A stretch of DNA of 64,000 bases from Streptomyces angustmyceticus (GCF_019933235.1 NZ_CP082945.1:1488001-1552000), one strand, 5' to 3'; positions 25,297 through 35,594 are shown, counted from the first letter of the stretch. Notes: generated by a model from the sequence alone, not told the origin. Program-made: numbers and translations.

Positions 25297-26529
25297 ATGA
25301 ACCGACCGCACGATTCCGCCCCCGGCTCCTCCCCCGCACCCGCGGCCTCCGGGACGACGGACCTGATCACCACGCCCGTCACCGCCTCCCTCCTGCGCGG
25401 CGCGCTCGACCTGGAGCGCACCGAGCACGGGGTGCTGCCGCACCGGCTCCCGGGGCGCGCCCGCGCCCAGTGCGCCGACGGGCAACTCGCGATAGCGGAG
25501 TCCCAGCCCTCCGGCGTACGCCTGGTGTTCCGTACCCGGGCCACCGCCGTCGAGCTGGACACGCTCCGGACCAAGATGGCCTACCAGGGCGCGCCGCCCC
25601 GCCCCGACGGCGTGTACGACCTGCTCGTCGACGGCGTCCTGGCCGGTCAGGGCAGCGTGACCGGCGGCAACACCCTGATGATGGACATGACGACCGGGGC
25701 CGCGGAAACCCGCCCCGGCCCGGTCGGCACCGTCCGGTTCGCCGGTCTGCCCGCCCGGATGAAGGACGTGGAGATCTGGCTGCCGCACAACGAGATCACC
25801 CAGCTGGTCGCCCTGCGCACGGACGCTCCCGTCGAGGCCGTGGAGCCGGGGAGCCGCCGGGTCTGGCTGCACCACGGCAGTTCGATCAGCCACGGCTCGG
25901 ACGCCGCGAGCCCCTCCACGACCTGGCCCGCCCTGGCCGCCTCCCGCGGCGGCACGGAGCTGATCAACCTCGGTCTGAGCGGCAGTGCCCTGCTCGACGC
26001 GTTCACCGCCCGCGCGCTGCGCGACACCCCCGCCGACCTGATCAGCGTCAAGATCGGCATCAACCTGGTCAACGCCGACCTGATGCGGCTGCGGGCCTTC
26101 ACCCCGGCCGTCCACGGCTTCCTCGACACCATCCGCGAGGGGCACCCGACCACGCCGCTGCTGGTCGTGTCGCCGATCCACTGCCCCATCCACGAGGACA
26201 CCCCCGGCCCCAGCGCCCCGGACTTCAGCAGCCTCGCCGAGGGGAAGCTGCGGTTCCGGGCGGCGGGGGATCCCGCGGAGCGGGCCGCCGGGAAGCTGAC
26301 GCTGGGCGTCATCCGCGAGGAGCTCGCCCGCATCGTGCGGCAGCGGGCGGCCGACGACCCGCACCTGCACCACCTCGACGGCCACGCGCTCTACGGCCCC
26401 GCGGACTTCGCCGAACTGCCGCTGCCCGACCAGCTCCACCCGGACGCCGCCACCCACCGCCGCATCGGCGCGCGCTTCGCCGAGCTGGCCTTCGGACCCG
26501 GCGGGGCGTTCGCCGCGGGGCGGGGCTGA
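25297..26529 (+). CDS. SGNH/GDSL-type hydrolase with N-terminal beta-sandwich
   Basis: 410 residues. The C-terminal part has all SGNH blocks: H-G-S-S-I-S-H-G-S for the nucleophile serine, N-L-G-L-S-G for the glycine, G-I-N-L-V-N for the asparagine and D-Q-L-H-P-D for Asp/His. The N-terminal ~180 residues look like a jelly-roll beta-domain as in SsfX3-type lipases/acyltransferases. No signal peptide, so a cytoplasmic esterase or acyltransferase. CAGGCT at 25285-25290 is 6 nt before ATG 25297, suggesting a leaderless transcript. The stop forms the first codon of an 18-bp tandem repeat. Confidence 0.88.
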   Translation: MNRPHDSAPGSSPAPAASGTTDLITTPVTASLLRGALDLERTEHGVLPHRLPGRARAQCADGQLAIAESQPSGVRLVFRTRATAVELDTLRTKMAYQGAPPRPDGVYDLLVDGVLAGQGSVTGGNTLMMDMTTGAAETRPGPVGTVRFAGLPARMKDVEIWLPHNEITQLVALRTDAPVEAVEPGSRRVWLHHGSSISHGSDAASPSTTWPALAASRGGTELINLGLSGSALLDAFTARALRDTPADLISVKIGINLVNADLMRLRAFTPAVHGFLDTIREGHPTTPLLVVSPIHCPIHEDTPGPSAPDFSSLAEGKLRFRAAGDPAERAAGKLTLGVIREELARIVRQRAADDPHLHHLDGHALYGPADFAELPLPDQLHPDAATHRRIGARFAELAFGPGGAFAAGRG

Positions 26530-26635
26530 GGCGTCGGGAGTCGCTGAGGCATCGGCTGTCTCTGCGGCGCCGGGCGCCCTCTGCGGCATCCGGCCCGCTT
26601 GAGGCATCCGGCCGGTCTGTGGCGTCCGGCCCGCT
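26527..26635 (+). repeat. Six degenerate 18-bp tandem repeats
   Basis: Units start at 26527, 26545, 26563 (19 bp), 26582, 26600 and 26618 and follow TG-N-GGC-R-TC-S-GG-CCSGYT. The first TGA is the stop codon of the SGNH hydrolase. The array fills most of the 146-bp gap before the nucleotidyltransferase gene. Looks like a minisatellite; the 18-bp length keeps any reading frame open. Confidence 0.75.
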
Positions 26636-26675
26636 CCTCCAGCGCGCCTGATCCGGCGCGCCCTACCCTGGCGGG

Positions 26676-27491
26676 ATGGATGACATTGCCGCAAAGGTCG
26701 CTCAGGTTCCGGGAGTTGTGGGGGTGATGCTCGGGGGAAGCCGGGCGCGGGGCACCCATCGGCCGGACTCCGACTGGGACCTCGGCGTCTACTACCGGGG
26801 CGCGCCGGATCTGGGGGCGCTGGAGGAGCTGGCCGCCGAGGTGACCGGTGGCCCCGTCGAGGTGTACGCGCCGGGTGCCTGGGGCGCGTGGGTCAACGGC
26901 GGGGCCTGGCTCGTCCTGCCCGACGGCAGCCGGGTGGACTGGATCCTGCGGGACGTCGACCGGGTGCGGCGGGTGTGGGAGGAGTGCCGCGAGGGCCGCT
27001 ACGAGATCGGCGCACAGGCCGGGCACCCCCTCGGGTTCTGGTCCCCGGCCTACCCGGGCGAGGCGGCGCTGGGCCGGGTGCTGGCCGACACCGACGGGGA
27101 GCTGGCCCGCCTCCGGCAGGAGACCCGTACCTATCCCGAGGCCCTGCGCACGGCGCTGACCGGGGGCGCGGTGTGGGACGCGGGGTTCTCGGTGGCGATG
27201 GCGGGCAAGTCCTGCCTGGCGCGGGACGTGCTGCACGCGGCGCTGTGCCTGTCCCGCGCCGTCGGCGGCCTCGTCCAGGCGCTGCACGCCCATCACCGCG
27301 TCTGGTGTCTGAACGAGAAGGGCGCGCTCGCGGCGGCCTCGGCGATGCCGGAGACCCCGCACGACTTCGGCGCCCGTGCCACCGCCCTGCTCGGCGGCAT
27401 CGGGCGCGGGGAGGCGGAGTTGACGCGGTCGCTGGAGACCGCGACCGGGTTGGTCGACGAAGTGCGGGAGATCGTCGGGGCCGAAGCGTGA
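26676..27491 (+). CDS. Nucleotidyltransferase (MNT/ANT(4')-like fold)
   Basis: 271 residues. The nucleotidyltransferase motif G20-G21-S22-R-A-R-G followed by D31-S-D33-W-D35-L is intact, so two metal-binding aspartates are in place. The C-terminal half is helical, as in aminoglycoside adenylyltransferases and stand-alone MNT proteins. The substrate is unknown; antibiotic or protein/RNA nucleotidylation are options. ATG 26676 lies 6 nt after TACCCT (26664-26669), i.e. leaderless. Next gene, an MmyB-type regulator, has its own promoter. Confidence 0.82.
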   Translation: MDDIAAKVAQVPGVVGVMLGGSRARGTHRPDSDWDLGVYYRGAPDLGALEELAAEVTGGPVEVYAPGAWGAWVNGGAWLVLPDGSRVDWILRDVDRVRRVWEECREGRYEIGAQAGHPLGFWSPAYPGEAALGRVLADTDGELARLRQETRTYPEALRTALTGGAVWDAGFSVAMAGKSCLARDVLHAALCLSRAVGGLVQALHAHHRVWCLNEKGALAAASAMPETPHDFGARATALLGGIGRGEAELTRSLETATGLVDEVREIVGAEA

Positions 27492-27565
27492 TCGTCTGAC
27501 GTCGCCGGCACCGAGGATCTGCCGTCGCCGCCCCGCACCGCGGCGGACGCCATAGGGTTGGCGCC

Positions 27566-28432
27566 ATGGCCAGCGCTTCTTCGTCCACGTACCGCGACGA
27601 CCGTCGCACCGAGCTGCGGGAGTTCCTGCGCAGCCGCCGCGCCCGGGTCTCGCCGGCCGATGTCGGGATGCCGGCGGGCGGGCGGCGGCGCACGCCGGGT
27701 CTGCGGCGCGAGGAGGTCGCGGTGCTGGCGGGTGTGGGGGCGTCCTGGTACACGTGGCTGGAGCAGGGGCGCGACATCACGGTGTCCGGCCAGGTGCTCG
27801 ACGCCATCGCCCGGGTGCTGCTGCTGGACGCCGCGGAGCGCGCGCATCTGTACCGGCTGGCCGGGCTCACCCCGCCGCAGGCGCCGTCCGCGCCGTCGGT
27901 GGCCCTCTCGCCCGAGGTGCGGCGGCTGCTGGACGCCTGGTCGCCGCGGCCCGGCTATGTGCGCGACCGGCACTGGCACTTCACGGCCGTCAACGACGCG
28001 GCGCGTGTGGTGTTCGGCTACCGCGAGAGCGACCACAACTGCCTGGTCTCCTTCTTCACCAACCCGCGCTACCGGGTGCGGCACCGGGACTGGGAGGAGA
28101 CCGCGCCCGAGGTCGCCGCCGCGTTCCGGGCCGACGCGGCGCGCTACCCGGACGATCCGGAGTTCGGCCGTATCGCCGGTGAACTCGCCGCGGTCAGCCC
28201 GGAGTTCGCTGCGCTGTGGGCGCGTCATGACGTCGCCGAGCACACCAGCGCGGTGAAGGCGGTCGATCACCCCGAGGCCGGGACGATGGTCTTCGACGCC
28301 ACGCTGCTGCCGCTGCCCCAGCACCCCGGCCACCACCTGATCATGCACAACCCGCGGCCCGGCACCGACACCCAGGAGCGGCTGGAGGCGCTGATGCGGC
28401 AGCACAGCCTGGTGGTGGCACACCCAGGATGA
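27566..28432 (+). CDS. XRE-type regulator with MmyB-like ligand domain
   Basis: 288 residues. N-terminal helix-turn-helix (about 14-85) with RRTPGLRREEVAVLAGVGASW and YTWLEQGRDITVS, the standard actinobacterial signature, followed by a PAS-like MmyB domain starting at SPEVRRLLDAWSPRPGYV. Such proteins often control a neighbouring oxidoreductase and respond to a small hydrophobic ligand. TAGGGT at 27553-27558 is 7 nt before ATG 27566. The zinc-type oxidoreductase 44 bp downstream is the likely target. Confidence 0.9.
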   Translation: MASASSSTYRDDRRTELREFLRSRRARVSPADVGMPAGGRRRTPGLRREEVAVLAGVGASWYTWLEQGRDITVSGQVLDAIARVLLLDAAERAHLYRLAGLTPPQAPSAPSVALSPEVRRLLDAWSPRPGYVRDRHWHFTAVNDAARVVFGYRESDHNCLVSFFTNPRYRVRHRDWEETAPEVAAAFRADAARYPDDPEFGRIAGELAAVSPEFAALWARHDVAEHTSAVKAVDHPEAGTMVFDATLLPLPQHPGHHLIMHNPRPGTDTQERLEALMRQHSLVVAHPG

Positions 28433-28476
28433 GGGGACACTGTCCGCGCCGCTGACCTGCCCGGAGGATCGGAGGC

Positions 28477-29460
28477 ATGAACTCCAGCAGCGCGCAGATG
28501 AACGCCATGACCATCCCCGAGTTCGGCGGGGCCGAGGTGCTGAGCACCGCCGAACTGCCGCTCCCCCAGCCCGGTCCGGGCCAGGTCGCCATCGACGTGG
28601 CGTACGCGGGCGCCAACTTCGCCGAGGTCCTCTACCGGCGCGGGGTGGTCGACGTGCCGCTCCCGTTCGTGCCCGGCATCGAGGTGGCGGGCCGGATCCG
28701 GGCCGTGGGCGAGGGCGTCGCGCACCTGAGCGTCGGGCAGCCGGTGGCGGCCCTGACCATCGTCGACAGCGGCGGCTACGCCGAGGTGGTGGTCACCTCG
28801 GCGGACCTGGTCGCGCCGCTGGACGGACTCGGCATCGGGCTGGGCGTCGCCGCGGCGCTGCCGTCCAACAGCACCACCGCGTTCCTGGTGCTCGACCGGG
28901 TGGCCCGGATCGCCCCCGGGGAGAGCGTCCTGGTCCATGCGGCGGCCGGCGGCGTGGGGAGTCAGCTCGGCCAGGTCGCCCGGCTGCTGGGCGCGGGCCG
29001 GGTGGTCGGCACCGTCGGCAGCGAAGCCAAGATCGAGACCGCCCGGCAGTTCGGGTACGACGAGGTGATCCTGCGTGATCAGGCCGCCGGTGCCGGTGCG
29101 TTCGACATCGTGGTCGACATGGTCGGCGGCCCGGCCCGCCGCGCCGGCCTGGACCTGTTGGCGCCGATGGGGCGCCTGGTGGTGATGGGCAACGCCTCGG
29201 GCGCCGAGGACGTGGGCCTGCCGGCCAACGACCTGTGGTTCACCAACAAGACCGTCTCCGGCTTCAACCTGGCCGCCTTCGCCGCGGCCTTTCCCGCGGA
29301 GACGGGCCGGGCCCTGCGCCGGGCGGTGGCGGCCGCCGCGGCGGGGGACCTGCGGGTGCGGGTCGACGCCCTGCCGCTGGGGCGGGCCGCCGAGGCGCAC
29401 CGCCGTATCGAGTCGGGCGCGACCACCGGGAAGCTGGTGCTGGAGGTCTCGGCGTGGTGA
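28477..29460 (+). CDS. MDR-family NADPH:quinone oxidoreductase
   Basis: 327 residues, medium-chain reductase fold without structural zinc cysteines: GANFAEVLYRRG near the N-terminus, VLVHAAAGGVGSQLGQVARL for the NADPH loop, and VDMVGGPARRAGLDLL. It should reduce quinones or enones with NADPH in the cytoplasm. Two ribosome-like sites (GGAGGATCGGAGG) precede ATG 28477. Same direction as, and 44 bp after, the MmyB-type regulator, so co-transcription or local regulation is likely. Convergent with ogt; the 77-bp gap is very GC-rich without a clean hairpin. Confidence 0.88.
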   Translation: MNSSSAQMNAMTIPEFGGAEVLSTAELPLPQPGPGQVAIDVAYAGANFAEVLYRRGVVDVPLPFVPGIEVAGRIRAVGEGVAHLSVGQPVAALTIVDSGGYAEVVVTSADLVAPLDGLGIGLGVAAALPSNSTTAFLVLDRVARIAPGESVLVHAAAGGVGSQLGQVARLLGAGRVVGTVGSEAKIETARQFGYDEVILRDQAAGAGAFDIVVDMVGGPARRAGLDLLAPMGRLVVMGNASGAEDVGLPANDLWFTNKTVSGFNLAAFAAAFPAETGRALRRAVAAAAAGDLRVRVDALPLGRAAEAHRRIESGATTGKLVLEVSAW

Positions 29461-29537
29461 GCCGGCCCGGCCGGGGCCCGTCGCCGCCGCGGGCCCGTCG
29501 GGGCGGGCTGCCGGCGGCCGTCCCCGGCCGGTCGCCG

Positions 29538-30083
29538 TCACCCGGCCGGCTCCAGGGGGAACAGGGTGTCCGGTGTCCGCTCGAAGGCGAGCAGCCGGCG
29601 CTTGCGGTCGAGGCCGCCGCCGTAGCCGGTGAGGCTGCCGTTGGCGCCGACGACACGGTGGCAGGGGACGATGATGCCGACCGGGTTGCGGCCGTTGGCC
29701 AGGCCGACCGCGCGGGCCGCCGTCGGGGCACCGAGCCGTTCGGCGAGTTGCCCGTACGAGAGGGTCTCGCCGTACGGGATGGTGCACAGCGCCGCCCAGA
29801 CGCGGCGCTGGAAGGGGGTGCCGCGCAGGGCGAGCGGCAGGTCGAAGGTGGTCAACTCGCCGCGGAAATAGGCCCGGAGCTGGTCGATCGCGGCGGCGAA
29901 CGGCGGCTCGCCGGGGTCCGCGGGAGCGCCGAAGGTCTCCTGGGGCGGGCGGTGGCGCTGGTCGGTCATGTACAGGCCGGTGAGGGCGTCGCCGGCGGCG
30001 ACCAGGGTGAGCGGCCCCACCGGGGTGCCGTCCAGGACGGTGTGGGTGCGGGGCGCGTCGGGCGCGGGGGTGTGAACGGTCAT
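29538..30083 (-). CDS. ogt: Methylated-DNA-[protein]-cysteine S-methyltransferase
   Basis: 181 residues. The suicide acceptor C141 is in the invariant P-C-H-R-V motif, preceded by the winged-helix segment [21 protein letters not shown] and the N-R-N-P arm. It repairs O6-methylguanine by one-time transfer to Cys141. Starts 10 bp after the Ada-AlkA stop, so it is the second gene of an alkylation-repair operon; together they cover O6-alkyl bases and 3-methyladenine. Confidence 0.95.
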   Translation of the reverse strand: MTVHTPAPDAPRTHTVLDGTPVGPLTLVAAGDALTGLYMTDQRHRPPQETFGAPADPGEPPFAAAIDQLRAYFRGELTTFDLPLALRGTPFQRRVWAALCTIPYGETLSYGQLAERLGAPTAARAVGLANGRNPVGIIVPCHRVVGANGSLTGYGGGLDRKRRLLAFERTPDTLFPLEPAG

Positions 30084-30093
30084 GGCTGCGGGC

Positions 30094-31566
30094 TCAGTTC
30101 GTCGGAAGGTGGTTGATGGGGTGGTCGTCGGTCGCCCAGAGGTACTGGACGGCGTAGGCGCGCCAGGGGCGCCAGCGCGCGGAGTGCCGGGTGAGGGCCG
30201 CCGGGGTGTGCGGCAGGCCGAGGCCGGCGGCCGCGCGGCGCAGTCCGAGGTCGGTCGGGGTGAAGGCGTCCGGGTCGCCGAGGGCGCGCATGGCGATGCA
30301 TTCGACGGTCCAGGGGCCGATGCCCGGCAGCGCCGCGAGCCGTTCGCGGGCCTCGTCCCGGTCGCTGCCGACGCCCAGGTGCAGCGCGCCGGAGCCGAGG
30401 GCGGCGATGACGCCGGTGAGGGTGGCCCGGCGGGTGCGGGGCATCGCCAGTGACTCCGGGTCGAGGTGGGCGAGCGTGGCGGTGGAGGGGAAGAGGTGGC
30501 TGAGGCCGCCGCCGGGGTCGTCGACCCGTTCGCCGTGCGCGCGGACCAGCCGGCCGGCGTGGGTGCGGGCCGCCGCCGTGGACACCTGCTGGCCCAGGAC
30601 GGCGCGGACCGCGAACTCCTCGGCGTCGGCCGTGCGCGGGACCCGTCGTCCCGGTGCCTTGTCGACGAGCGGCGCCAGCAGCGGGTCCTCGTGGAGCAGC
30701 GCGTCGACGGCCTCCGGGTCCGCGTCGAGGTCGAGCATCCGGCGGCAGCGGGCGATGGCGCCGGCCAGGTCGCGCAGGTCGGTGAGGGAGAGGCGGCAGT
30801 CGATGTGGTCGGGGCGCGGTGCGAGGGCGACGATGCCGTGTCCGTAGGGGAGGCGCAGGGTCCGGCGGTAGGCGCCGTCGCGCCACTCCTCGACGCCGGG
30901 GACCGCGGTGGCGGCGAGGTGCCCGAAGAGGTTGTCGGGGTTCAGCGGCTGCCGGAAGGGCAGCCGCAGCGCGAGCGCGCCGGGCGCCGCGGCACGGGGC
31001 CCCGGCCTGGCGCGCTGCCGCAGCTCCGTCGGGGACAGCGCGAAGACCTCCCGCACCGTCTCGTTGAAGGTGCGGATGCTGGCGAAGCCGGCGGCGAAGG
31101 CGACCTCGGCCATCGGCAGCGCGGTGGTCTCCACCAGGAGCCGGGCGGTCTGGGCGCGCTGGGCACGGGCCAGGGCGAGCGGCCCCGCCCCCAGCTCGGC
31201 CAGCAGCTGGCGCTCGGTCTGGCGGGTGCTGTAGCCGAGCCGGGCGGCGAGTCCGGGGACGCCCTCGCGGTCGACGATGCCGTCGGCGATCAGCCGCATG
31301 GCGCGGGCGACGAGGTCGGCTCGCTCGTTCCACTCGGGCGAGCCGGGGCTGGCGTCCGGGCGGCAGCGCTTGCAGGCCCGGAAGCCGGCCTGCTGGGCGG
31401 CGGCCGCGCTCGGGTAGAACCGCATGTTCTCCGGCTTGGGCGGCACCACGGGGCAGCTGGGACGGCAGTAGATCCGGGTGGTGAGGACGGCGGTGTAGAA
31501 CCAGCCGTCGAAGCGGGCATCCTTGGACTGCACGGCGCGCAGACAACGCTCGGTGTCGGTGTGCAT
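30094..31566 (-). CDS. alkA: Ada-type sensor fused to AlkA DNA-3-methyladenine glycosylase
   Basis: 490 residues in three parts: an Ada zinc domain (C34, C38, C65, C68; C38 corresponds to the methylphosphotriester acceptor), an AraC-type helix-turn-helix (~85-190) and the AlkA glycosylase with HhH-GPD motif [12 protein letters not shown] and catalytic D439 in TPTDLG. The protein can sense methyl damage, bind DNA and excise 3-methyladenine. The typical O6-methyltransferase module of Ada is missing and is supplied by ogt just downstream. ATG 31566 has only a close GAGG. Likely autoregulated through its Ada/AraC half. Confidence 0.93.
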   Translation of the reverse strand: MHTDTERCLRAVQSKDARFDGWFYTAVLTTRIYCRPSCPVVPPKPENMRFYPSAAAAQQAGFRACKRCRPDASPGSPEWNERADLVARAMRLIADGIVDREGVPGLAARLGYSTRQTERQLLAELGAGPLALARAQRAQTARLLVETTALPMAEVAFAAGFASIRTFNETVREVFALSPTELRQRARPGPRAAAPGALALRLPFRQPLNPDNLFGHLAATAVPGVEEWRDGAYRRTLRLPYGHGIVALAPRPDHIDCRLSLTDLRDLAGAIARCRRMLDLDADPEAVDALLHEDPLLAPLVDKAPGRRVPRTADAEEFAVRAVLGQQVSTAAARTHAGRLVRAHGERVDDPGGGLSHLFPSTATLAHLDPESLAMPRTRRATLTGVIAALGSGALHLGVGSDRDEARERLAALPGIGPWTVECIAMRALGDPDAFTPTDLGLRRAAAGLGLPHTPAALTRHSARWRPWRAYAVQYLWATDDHPINHLPTN

Positions 31567-31669
31567 GACCTCAGGATTGCTCAGTCGACGGCATCCGGCT
31601 GGCGGGAATCCGACATCAGGGTCGGGCCACCAGGGGCGGCGCCGGTCACCCGGGCCGTCACCTGGGCGG

Positions 31670-32629
31670 TCACGTCCCGGCGAACCGGTCGAGCGCGCCG
31701 ATCACCTCCGCCTGCATCGCCTCGCTCCCCTTGTGTCCCGCGTCGGGGATGACCGTCAGCCGGGCGTCGGGCCAGGCGCGGGCCAGCTCCCAGGCGGTGT
31801 GCGGCGGCCCTCCCATGTCCCGGCGGCCGTGGACGAGCACCCCGGGGATGCCCGCCAGCCGCCCGGCGTCCCGCAGCAGGGCGCCCTCCTCCAGCCAGGC
31901 GCCGTGCGAGAAGTAGTGCGAGCAGATCCGGACCAGGGCCAGCCGGGCCCGGGAGGGCCGGTCGCCGTAGGGGCGGGCGGCGCCGTGCTGCTCCAGGGAG
32001 AGCACCGTGTCCTCCCAGGCGCACCAGTCCGCGGTGGCCCGCTCGCGCACCGCGGGGTCGGGGTCCGCCGCCAGGCGTGCGTACGCCCCGACGATGTCGC
32101 CGTCCGGGTCCGTGCCCGGTGCCCCTGCCAGGAAGCGTTCCCACGCCTCCGGGAAGAACCGGCCGGCCCCGCGGTAGAGCCAGTCGATCTCCGAACGGCG
32201 GGTGGTGGTGACACTGGGGATGACGATCTCCGACACCCGCTCCGGATGCCGCTGCGCGTACGCCAGGATCAGCGTCGAGCCCCACGAGCCGCCGAACAGC
32301 AGCCAGCGGTCGATGCCGAGGTGTTCCCGCAGCCGTTCCATGTCGGCGAGCAGGTGGCCGGTGGTGTTGTGCCGCATGTCGGTGGCCGGGTCACTGGCGT
32401 GCGGGGTGCTGCGTCCGCAGCCGCGCTGGTCGAAGAGGACGACGCGGTAGCGGTCCGGGTCGAAGGACCGGCGCACGCCGGTGCCGCAGCCGGAGCCCGG
32501 CCCGCCGTGGACGACCAGCGCGGGCTTGCCCCCGGGGTTGCCGCAGACCTCCCAGTACACGAGGTTGCCGTCGCCGACGTCCAGCATGCCGCTGTCGTGG
32601 GGCTCGATCGGCGGGTACGGCCGCGTCAT
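31670..32629 (-). CDS. pip: Proline iminopeptidase, alpha/beta-hydrolase
   Basis: 319 residues, the normal S33 length. Recognised by [10 protein letters not shown] (oxyanion loop), [11 protein letters not shown], the nucleophile elbow [10 protein letters not shown] and the closing PDAGH histidine. It releases N-terminal proline from peptides in the cytoplasm. ATG 32629 overlaps the stop of the macrodomain gene by 4 bp (ATGA), which fixes the start against the longer open frame to 32992. Second gene of a two-gene unit with the macrodomain protein. Confidence 0.93.
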   Translation of the reverse strand: MTRPYPPIEPHDSGMLDVGDGNLVYWEVCGNPGGKPALVVHGGPGSGCGTGVRRSFDPDRYRVVLFDQRGCGRSTPHASDPATDMRHNTTGHLLADMERLREHLGIDRWLLFGGSWGSTLILAYAQRHPERVSEIVIPSVTTTRRSEIDWLYRGAGRFFPEAWERFLAGAPGTDPDGDIVGAYARLAADPDPAVRERATADWCAWEDTVLSLEQHGAARPYGDRPSRARLALVRICSHYFSHGAWLEEGALLRDAGRLAGIPGVLVHGRRDMGGPPHTAWELARAWPDARLTVIPDAGHKGSEAMQAEVIGALDRFAGT

Positions 32630-33138
32630 CGCACCTGCTCGGCGAAGGCCGCGTAGGCACGCTCGTCGAAGAGCACGAAACGCACCTCCGCCACGGCCGT
32701 GTCCGCGCCTCGGACCGTCGCGACGGCGATGCGGGCGGCGTCGTCGAGGGGCCAGCGGTAGACGCCGGTGGAGATGGCCGGGAAGGCGACCGTCCTGGCG
32801 CCCAGTTCGCCGGCGATCCGCAGGGATTCGCGGTAGCAGGAGGCCAGCAGGTCGCTGCGGTCCTCGCTCTCGGAGTGGACCGGGCCGACGGTGTGGATGA
32901 CCCAGCGGGCCGGCAGCCGGCCGGCGGTGGTGGCGACGGCCTGGCCGGTGGGCAGGCCGCGGCCGTAGTGCCCGTCGCGCAGGGCGCGGCACTCGGCGAG
33001 GATCTCCGGGCCGCCGCGCCGGTGGATCGCCCCGTCCACTCCCCCGCCGCCCAGCAGCGAGGAGTTGGCCGCGTTGACCACGGCGTCCACGGCTTGTTCG
33101 GTGATGTCGCCCTGGATGAGGGTGAGAGTGGGACTCAT
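32626..33138 (-). CDS. Macrodomain protein (O-acetyl-ADP-ribose deacetylase type)
   Basis: 170 residues, a single macrodomain. Family motifs: [37 protein letters not shown], and [14 protein letters not shown]. MacroD/YmdB-type enzymes remove O-acetyl-ADP-ribose or mono-ADP-ribose. On the minus strand TAGGCT (33147-33152) stands 8 nt before ATG 33138, so a leaderless or nearly leaderless mRNA is likely. Co-translated with pip. A sirtuin, which makes O-acetyl-ADP-ribose, is encoded 4.7 kb away on the other strand. Confidence 0.92.
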   Translation of the reverse strand: MSPTLTLIQGDITEQAVDAVVNAANSSLLGGGGVDGAIHRRGGPEILAECRALRDGHYGRGLPTGQAVATTAGRLPARWVIHTVGPVHSESEDRSDLLASCYRESLRIAGELGARTVAFPAISTGVYRWPLDDAARIAVATVRGADTAVAEVRFVLFDERAYAAFAEQVR

Positions 33139-33205
33139 GGTGTCCGAGCCTACGGACGGTCCTGCGGCGCGGCCACCCGATTCGGCGACCTCGCGGCCGG
33201 CGCCG

Positions 33206-34645
33206 TCAGCGGCCCTTCCCGCGCAGCCTGCGCCAGACGGCCCTGGCGGCGTAGTGGCCGGACATGCCGTGGACACCGGGGCCGGGCGGGGTGGCCTGGG
33301 AGCAGAGGAAGACGGCGGGGTGGGCGGTTTCGTAGGGGACGCGGGCGAGCTTGGGGCGGATGAGCAGCCGCAGGCCGGCCGCGGAGCCGGTGGCGGTGTC
33401 GCCGCCGACGTAGTTGGCGTTGCGCGCGGCGAGTTGGGGCGGGCCCGCGACCGCGCGGGCCAGGACGAGGTCGCGGAAGCCGGGGGCGAAGCGCTCGATC
33501 TGCCGCTCGACGACGTCCGTGGCGTCGCCTTCCCAGCCGTGCGGGACATGGCCGTACGCCCAGAAGGTGTGCTTGCCCTCGGGGGCGCGGGTGGGGTCGA
33601 TCAGGCTGGGCTGAGCGGTGATCAGGAAGGGGACGGAGGGGGCCCGGCCCTCGGTGGCGGCGTTCAGCGCGGCGGAGATCTCGCCGCTGGTGGGGCCGAT
33701 GTGGACGGTGCCGGCGCGGCGGGCCTCCTCGGCCGTCCACGGCACGGGGGCCGACAGCGCGTAGTCGACCTTGAAGACGCTGGGGCCGTACTTCACGTCG
33801 CGGTAGGCGTTGCCCAGGCCGGCGATCCGGGCGAGCGCGGTCGGCGAGGTGTCGAAGACATAGGCGCGGGCCGGCGGCAGGTCGTCCAGGCGCTTGACCT
33901 CGAAGTCGGTGTGCACCGCGCCGCCGTGGGCGCGCAGCAGGCCGGCGAGCGCGTCGGAGATGGCCTGGGAGCCGCCGCGCGGCACCGGCCAGCCCTTGGC
34001 GTGTGCGGCGAGCGCGAACATCAGGGCCATGCCGGAGGTGCCGAAGCCGCCGAGCGGGGCGTTGGCGTGCGCGGCGAGCCCGGCCATCAGGGCACGGGCC
34101 TTCTCGTCCTGGAAGCGGCGGTTCAGGAGGGTGACCGGCTGGGCCGCGACCAGGCCGAAGCGGGCGTAGGTCAGCGGGTCCTGCGGCAGGCCGAGCCACT
34201 GGGTGCGCAGGAAGTCATGGGCCATCGACTCCCACTTGCCGGTGAAGGGGGCGACGAGCCTGCGGTAGGTGCCGGCGTCGCGCGGCCCGAAGGACATGGC
34301 GGTCTCGCCGACGGAGTGGCCGAGGACGGCGGCCGTGCCGTCCGGGAAGGGGTGCGCCATGGGGAGGTCGGCGTGCAGCCATTCGAGGCCGTGGCGCTCC
34401 AGCGGCATGGTGCGGAAGGCGGGCGAGCCGACGCCGGTGGGGTGCACCGCCGAGCAGGGGTCGTGGCGGAATCCGGGGAGGGTCAGCTCCTCGGTGCGGG
34501 CGCCGCCGCCGATGGTGTCGCGGGCTTCGAAGACCTCCACGGACATGCCGCGGCGGGCGAGTTCGACCGCCGCCGTCAGGCCGTTGGGCCCCGCCCCGAT
34601 CACCACGGCATCGAGCATCCTCGGCACCTGCGCCACTCCCCTCAT
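33206..34645 (-). CDS. FAD-dependent oxidoreductase of the phytoene-desaturase/CrtI-like group
   Basis: 479 residues. The N-terminal dinucleotide fold [17 protein letters not shown] is followed by E-x6-GG ([11 protein letters not shown]); the C-terminal FAD motif includes [13 protein letters not shown]. It belongs to the NAD(P)/FAD carotenoid-desaturase-like group that is common but uncharacterised in streptomycetes; no carotenoid genes are nearby. Start ATG 34645 has GAGGG six bases upstream; ATG 34618 would also fit the conserved end but has no spaced ribosome site. Follows the inositol-monophosphatase-like gene by 22 bp, probably one transcript. Confidence 0.85.
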   Translation of the reverse strand: MRGVAQVPRMLDAVVIGAGPNGLTAAVELARRGMSVEVFEARDTIGGGARTEELTLPGFRHDPCSAVHPTGVGSPAFRTMPLERHGLEWLHADLPMAHPFPDGTAAVLGHSVGETAMSFGPRDAGTYRRLVAPFTGKWESMAHDFLRTQWLGLPQDPLTYARFGLVAAQPVTLLNRRFQDEKARALMAGLAAHANAPLGGFGTSGMALMFALAAHAKGWPVPRGGSQAISDALAGLLRAHGGAVHTDFEVKRLDDLPPARAYVFDTSPTALARIAGLGNAYRDVKYGPSVFKVDYALSAPVPWTAEEARRAGTVHIGPTSGEISAALNAATEGRAPSVPFLITAQPSLIDPTRAPEGKHTFWAYGHVPHGWEGDATDVVERQIERFAPGFRDLVLARAVAGPPQLAARNANYVGGDTATGSAAGLRLLIRPKLARVPYETAHPAVFLCSQATPPGPGVHGMSGHYAARAVWRRLRGKGR

Positions 34646-34667
34646 GTCCGACCCTCGTCGGTGAGGG

Positions 34668-35594
34668 TCAGTTGGCGGCCGCCAGCAGTCCGAGGATACG
34701 CCGCGCCGTCGCGGTGTCCCGCGCCGCGGTGAAGGGCAGCGCATTGCCGCCTTCTATGCGGAACGGCTGCCCCGCGACGGTGCCGCTGGCGCCGCCCGCC
34801 TCGTGGACCAGCAGCAGCCCGGCGGCGTGGTCCCAGGCGTTTTCCCAGCTGAAGGCCGTGGCGTCGATCTCGCCGCGGGCGACGTGCAGATACTCCAGGC
34901 CCGCCGAGCCGCAGGGGCGCGGGGCGACGCCGCCGGTGTCCAGGGCGGCGAGCACCTGCTTCTGGGCGTCGGTGGTGAAGTCGTAGTGGGACGTGGCGAC
35001 ATCGAGGACGGCGCCGGACGAGGGGGTGCCGGCCCGGAGGGGGACGCCGTTGAGCCAGGCACCGGCGCCGCGGCGGGCGACGGCCATCAGGCCGAGCGCG
35101 GGGGCGTAGGTCCACGACGCCAGCACCTCGCCCCGGTGGGCGAGCGCGACGAGCGTGGCGAAGCCGGGGTCGCCGTGCACGAACTGGCGGGTGCCGTCGA
35201 CCGGGTCGACGATCCAGACGGGGGCGTCGCCGTGCAGCGCGTCGAGGACGCGGGGGTCTGCGTGCACCGCCTCCTCGCCGACGACCACGGAACCGGGCAG
35301 CAGGGCCGTGAGCGCGGCGGTGAGGTGCTCCTCGGCGCGCCGGTCGGCGACCGTGACGAGGTCGTGCGGACCGTTCTTCTCGACGATGTCCTCGGCGGCG
35401 AGCTGCCGGAAGCGGGGCATGATCTCGTCGGCCGCGGCGCGGCGGACGGCGTCCTCGACGGCGGCCAGGTCCAGCGCCGCCACGTCGAACAGCGGGGTCT
35501 CAGGAGCGTCGGGGGCGGTCGCGGCGGCCGGGGGCACGGCAATCGGGGTAATCGCGGTCTCTCCGGTTTCTTCGGTACGAAGTGCATCGATCAT
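34668..35594 (-). CDS. Inositol-monophosphatase-family phosphatase
   Basis: 308 residues. The three metal motifs are present: [24 protein letters not shown] and [19 protein letters not shown]. It dephosphorylates inositol phosphate, histidinol phosphate or a sugar/nucleotide phosphate; these cannot be told apart from sequence. An extra ~45-residue Ala/Pro N-tail precedes the domain. ATG 35594 begins M-I-D-A-L; the frame is open further upstream through repetitive sequence at 35664-35738 and is not believed. Transcribed ahead of the FAD oxidoreductase. Confidence 0.87.
   Translation of the reverse strand: MIDALRTEETGETAITPIAVPPAAATAPDAPETPLFDVAALDLAAVEDAVRRAAADEIMPRFRQLAAEDIVEKNGPHDLVTVADRRAEEHLTAALTALLPGSVVVGEEAVHADPRVLDALHGDAPVWIVDPVDGTRQFVHGDPGFATLVALAHRGEVLASWTYAPALGLMAVARRGAGAWLNGVPLRAGTPSSGAVLDVATSHYDFTTDAQKQVLAALDTGGVAPRPCGSAGLEYLHVARGEIDATAFSWENAWDHAAGLLLVHEAGGASGTVAGQPFRIEGGNALPFTAARDTATARRILGLLAAAN

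Noticed and set aside
26527-26635. CRISPR array
   Set aside because: Units are contiguous 18-bp tandem copies without unique spacers and no cas genes occur.
23364-26651. A 1095-codon open frame on the plus strand crossing glycerate kinase, Nudix and SGNH genes
   Set aside because: It is antisense or out of frame to three well-supported enzymes and its product is Arg/Gly/His-rich without domains; an artefact of high GC.
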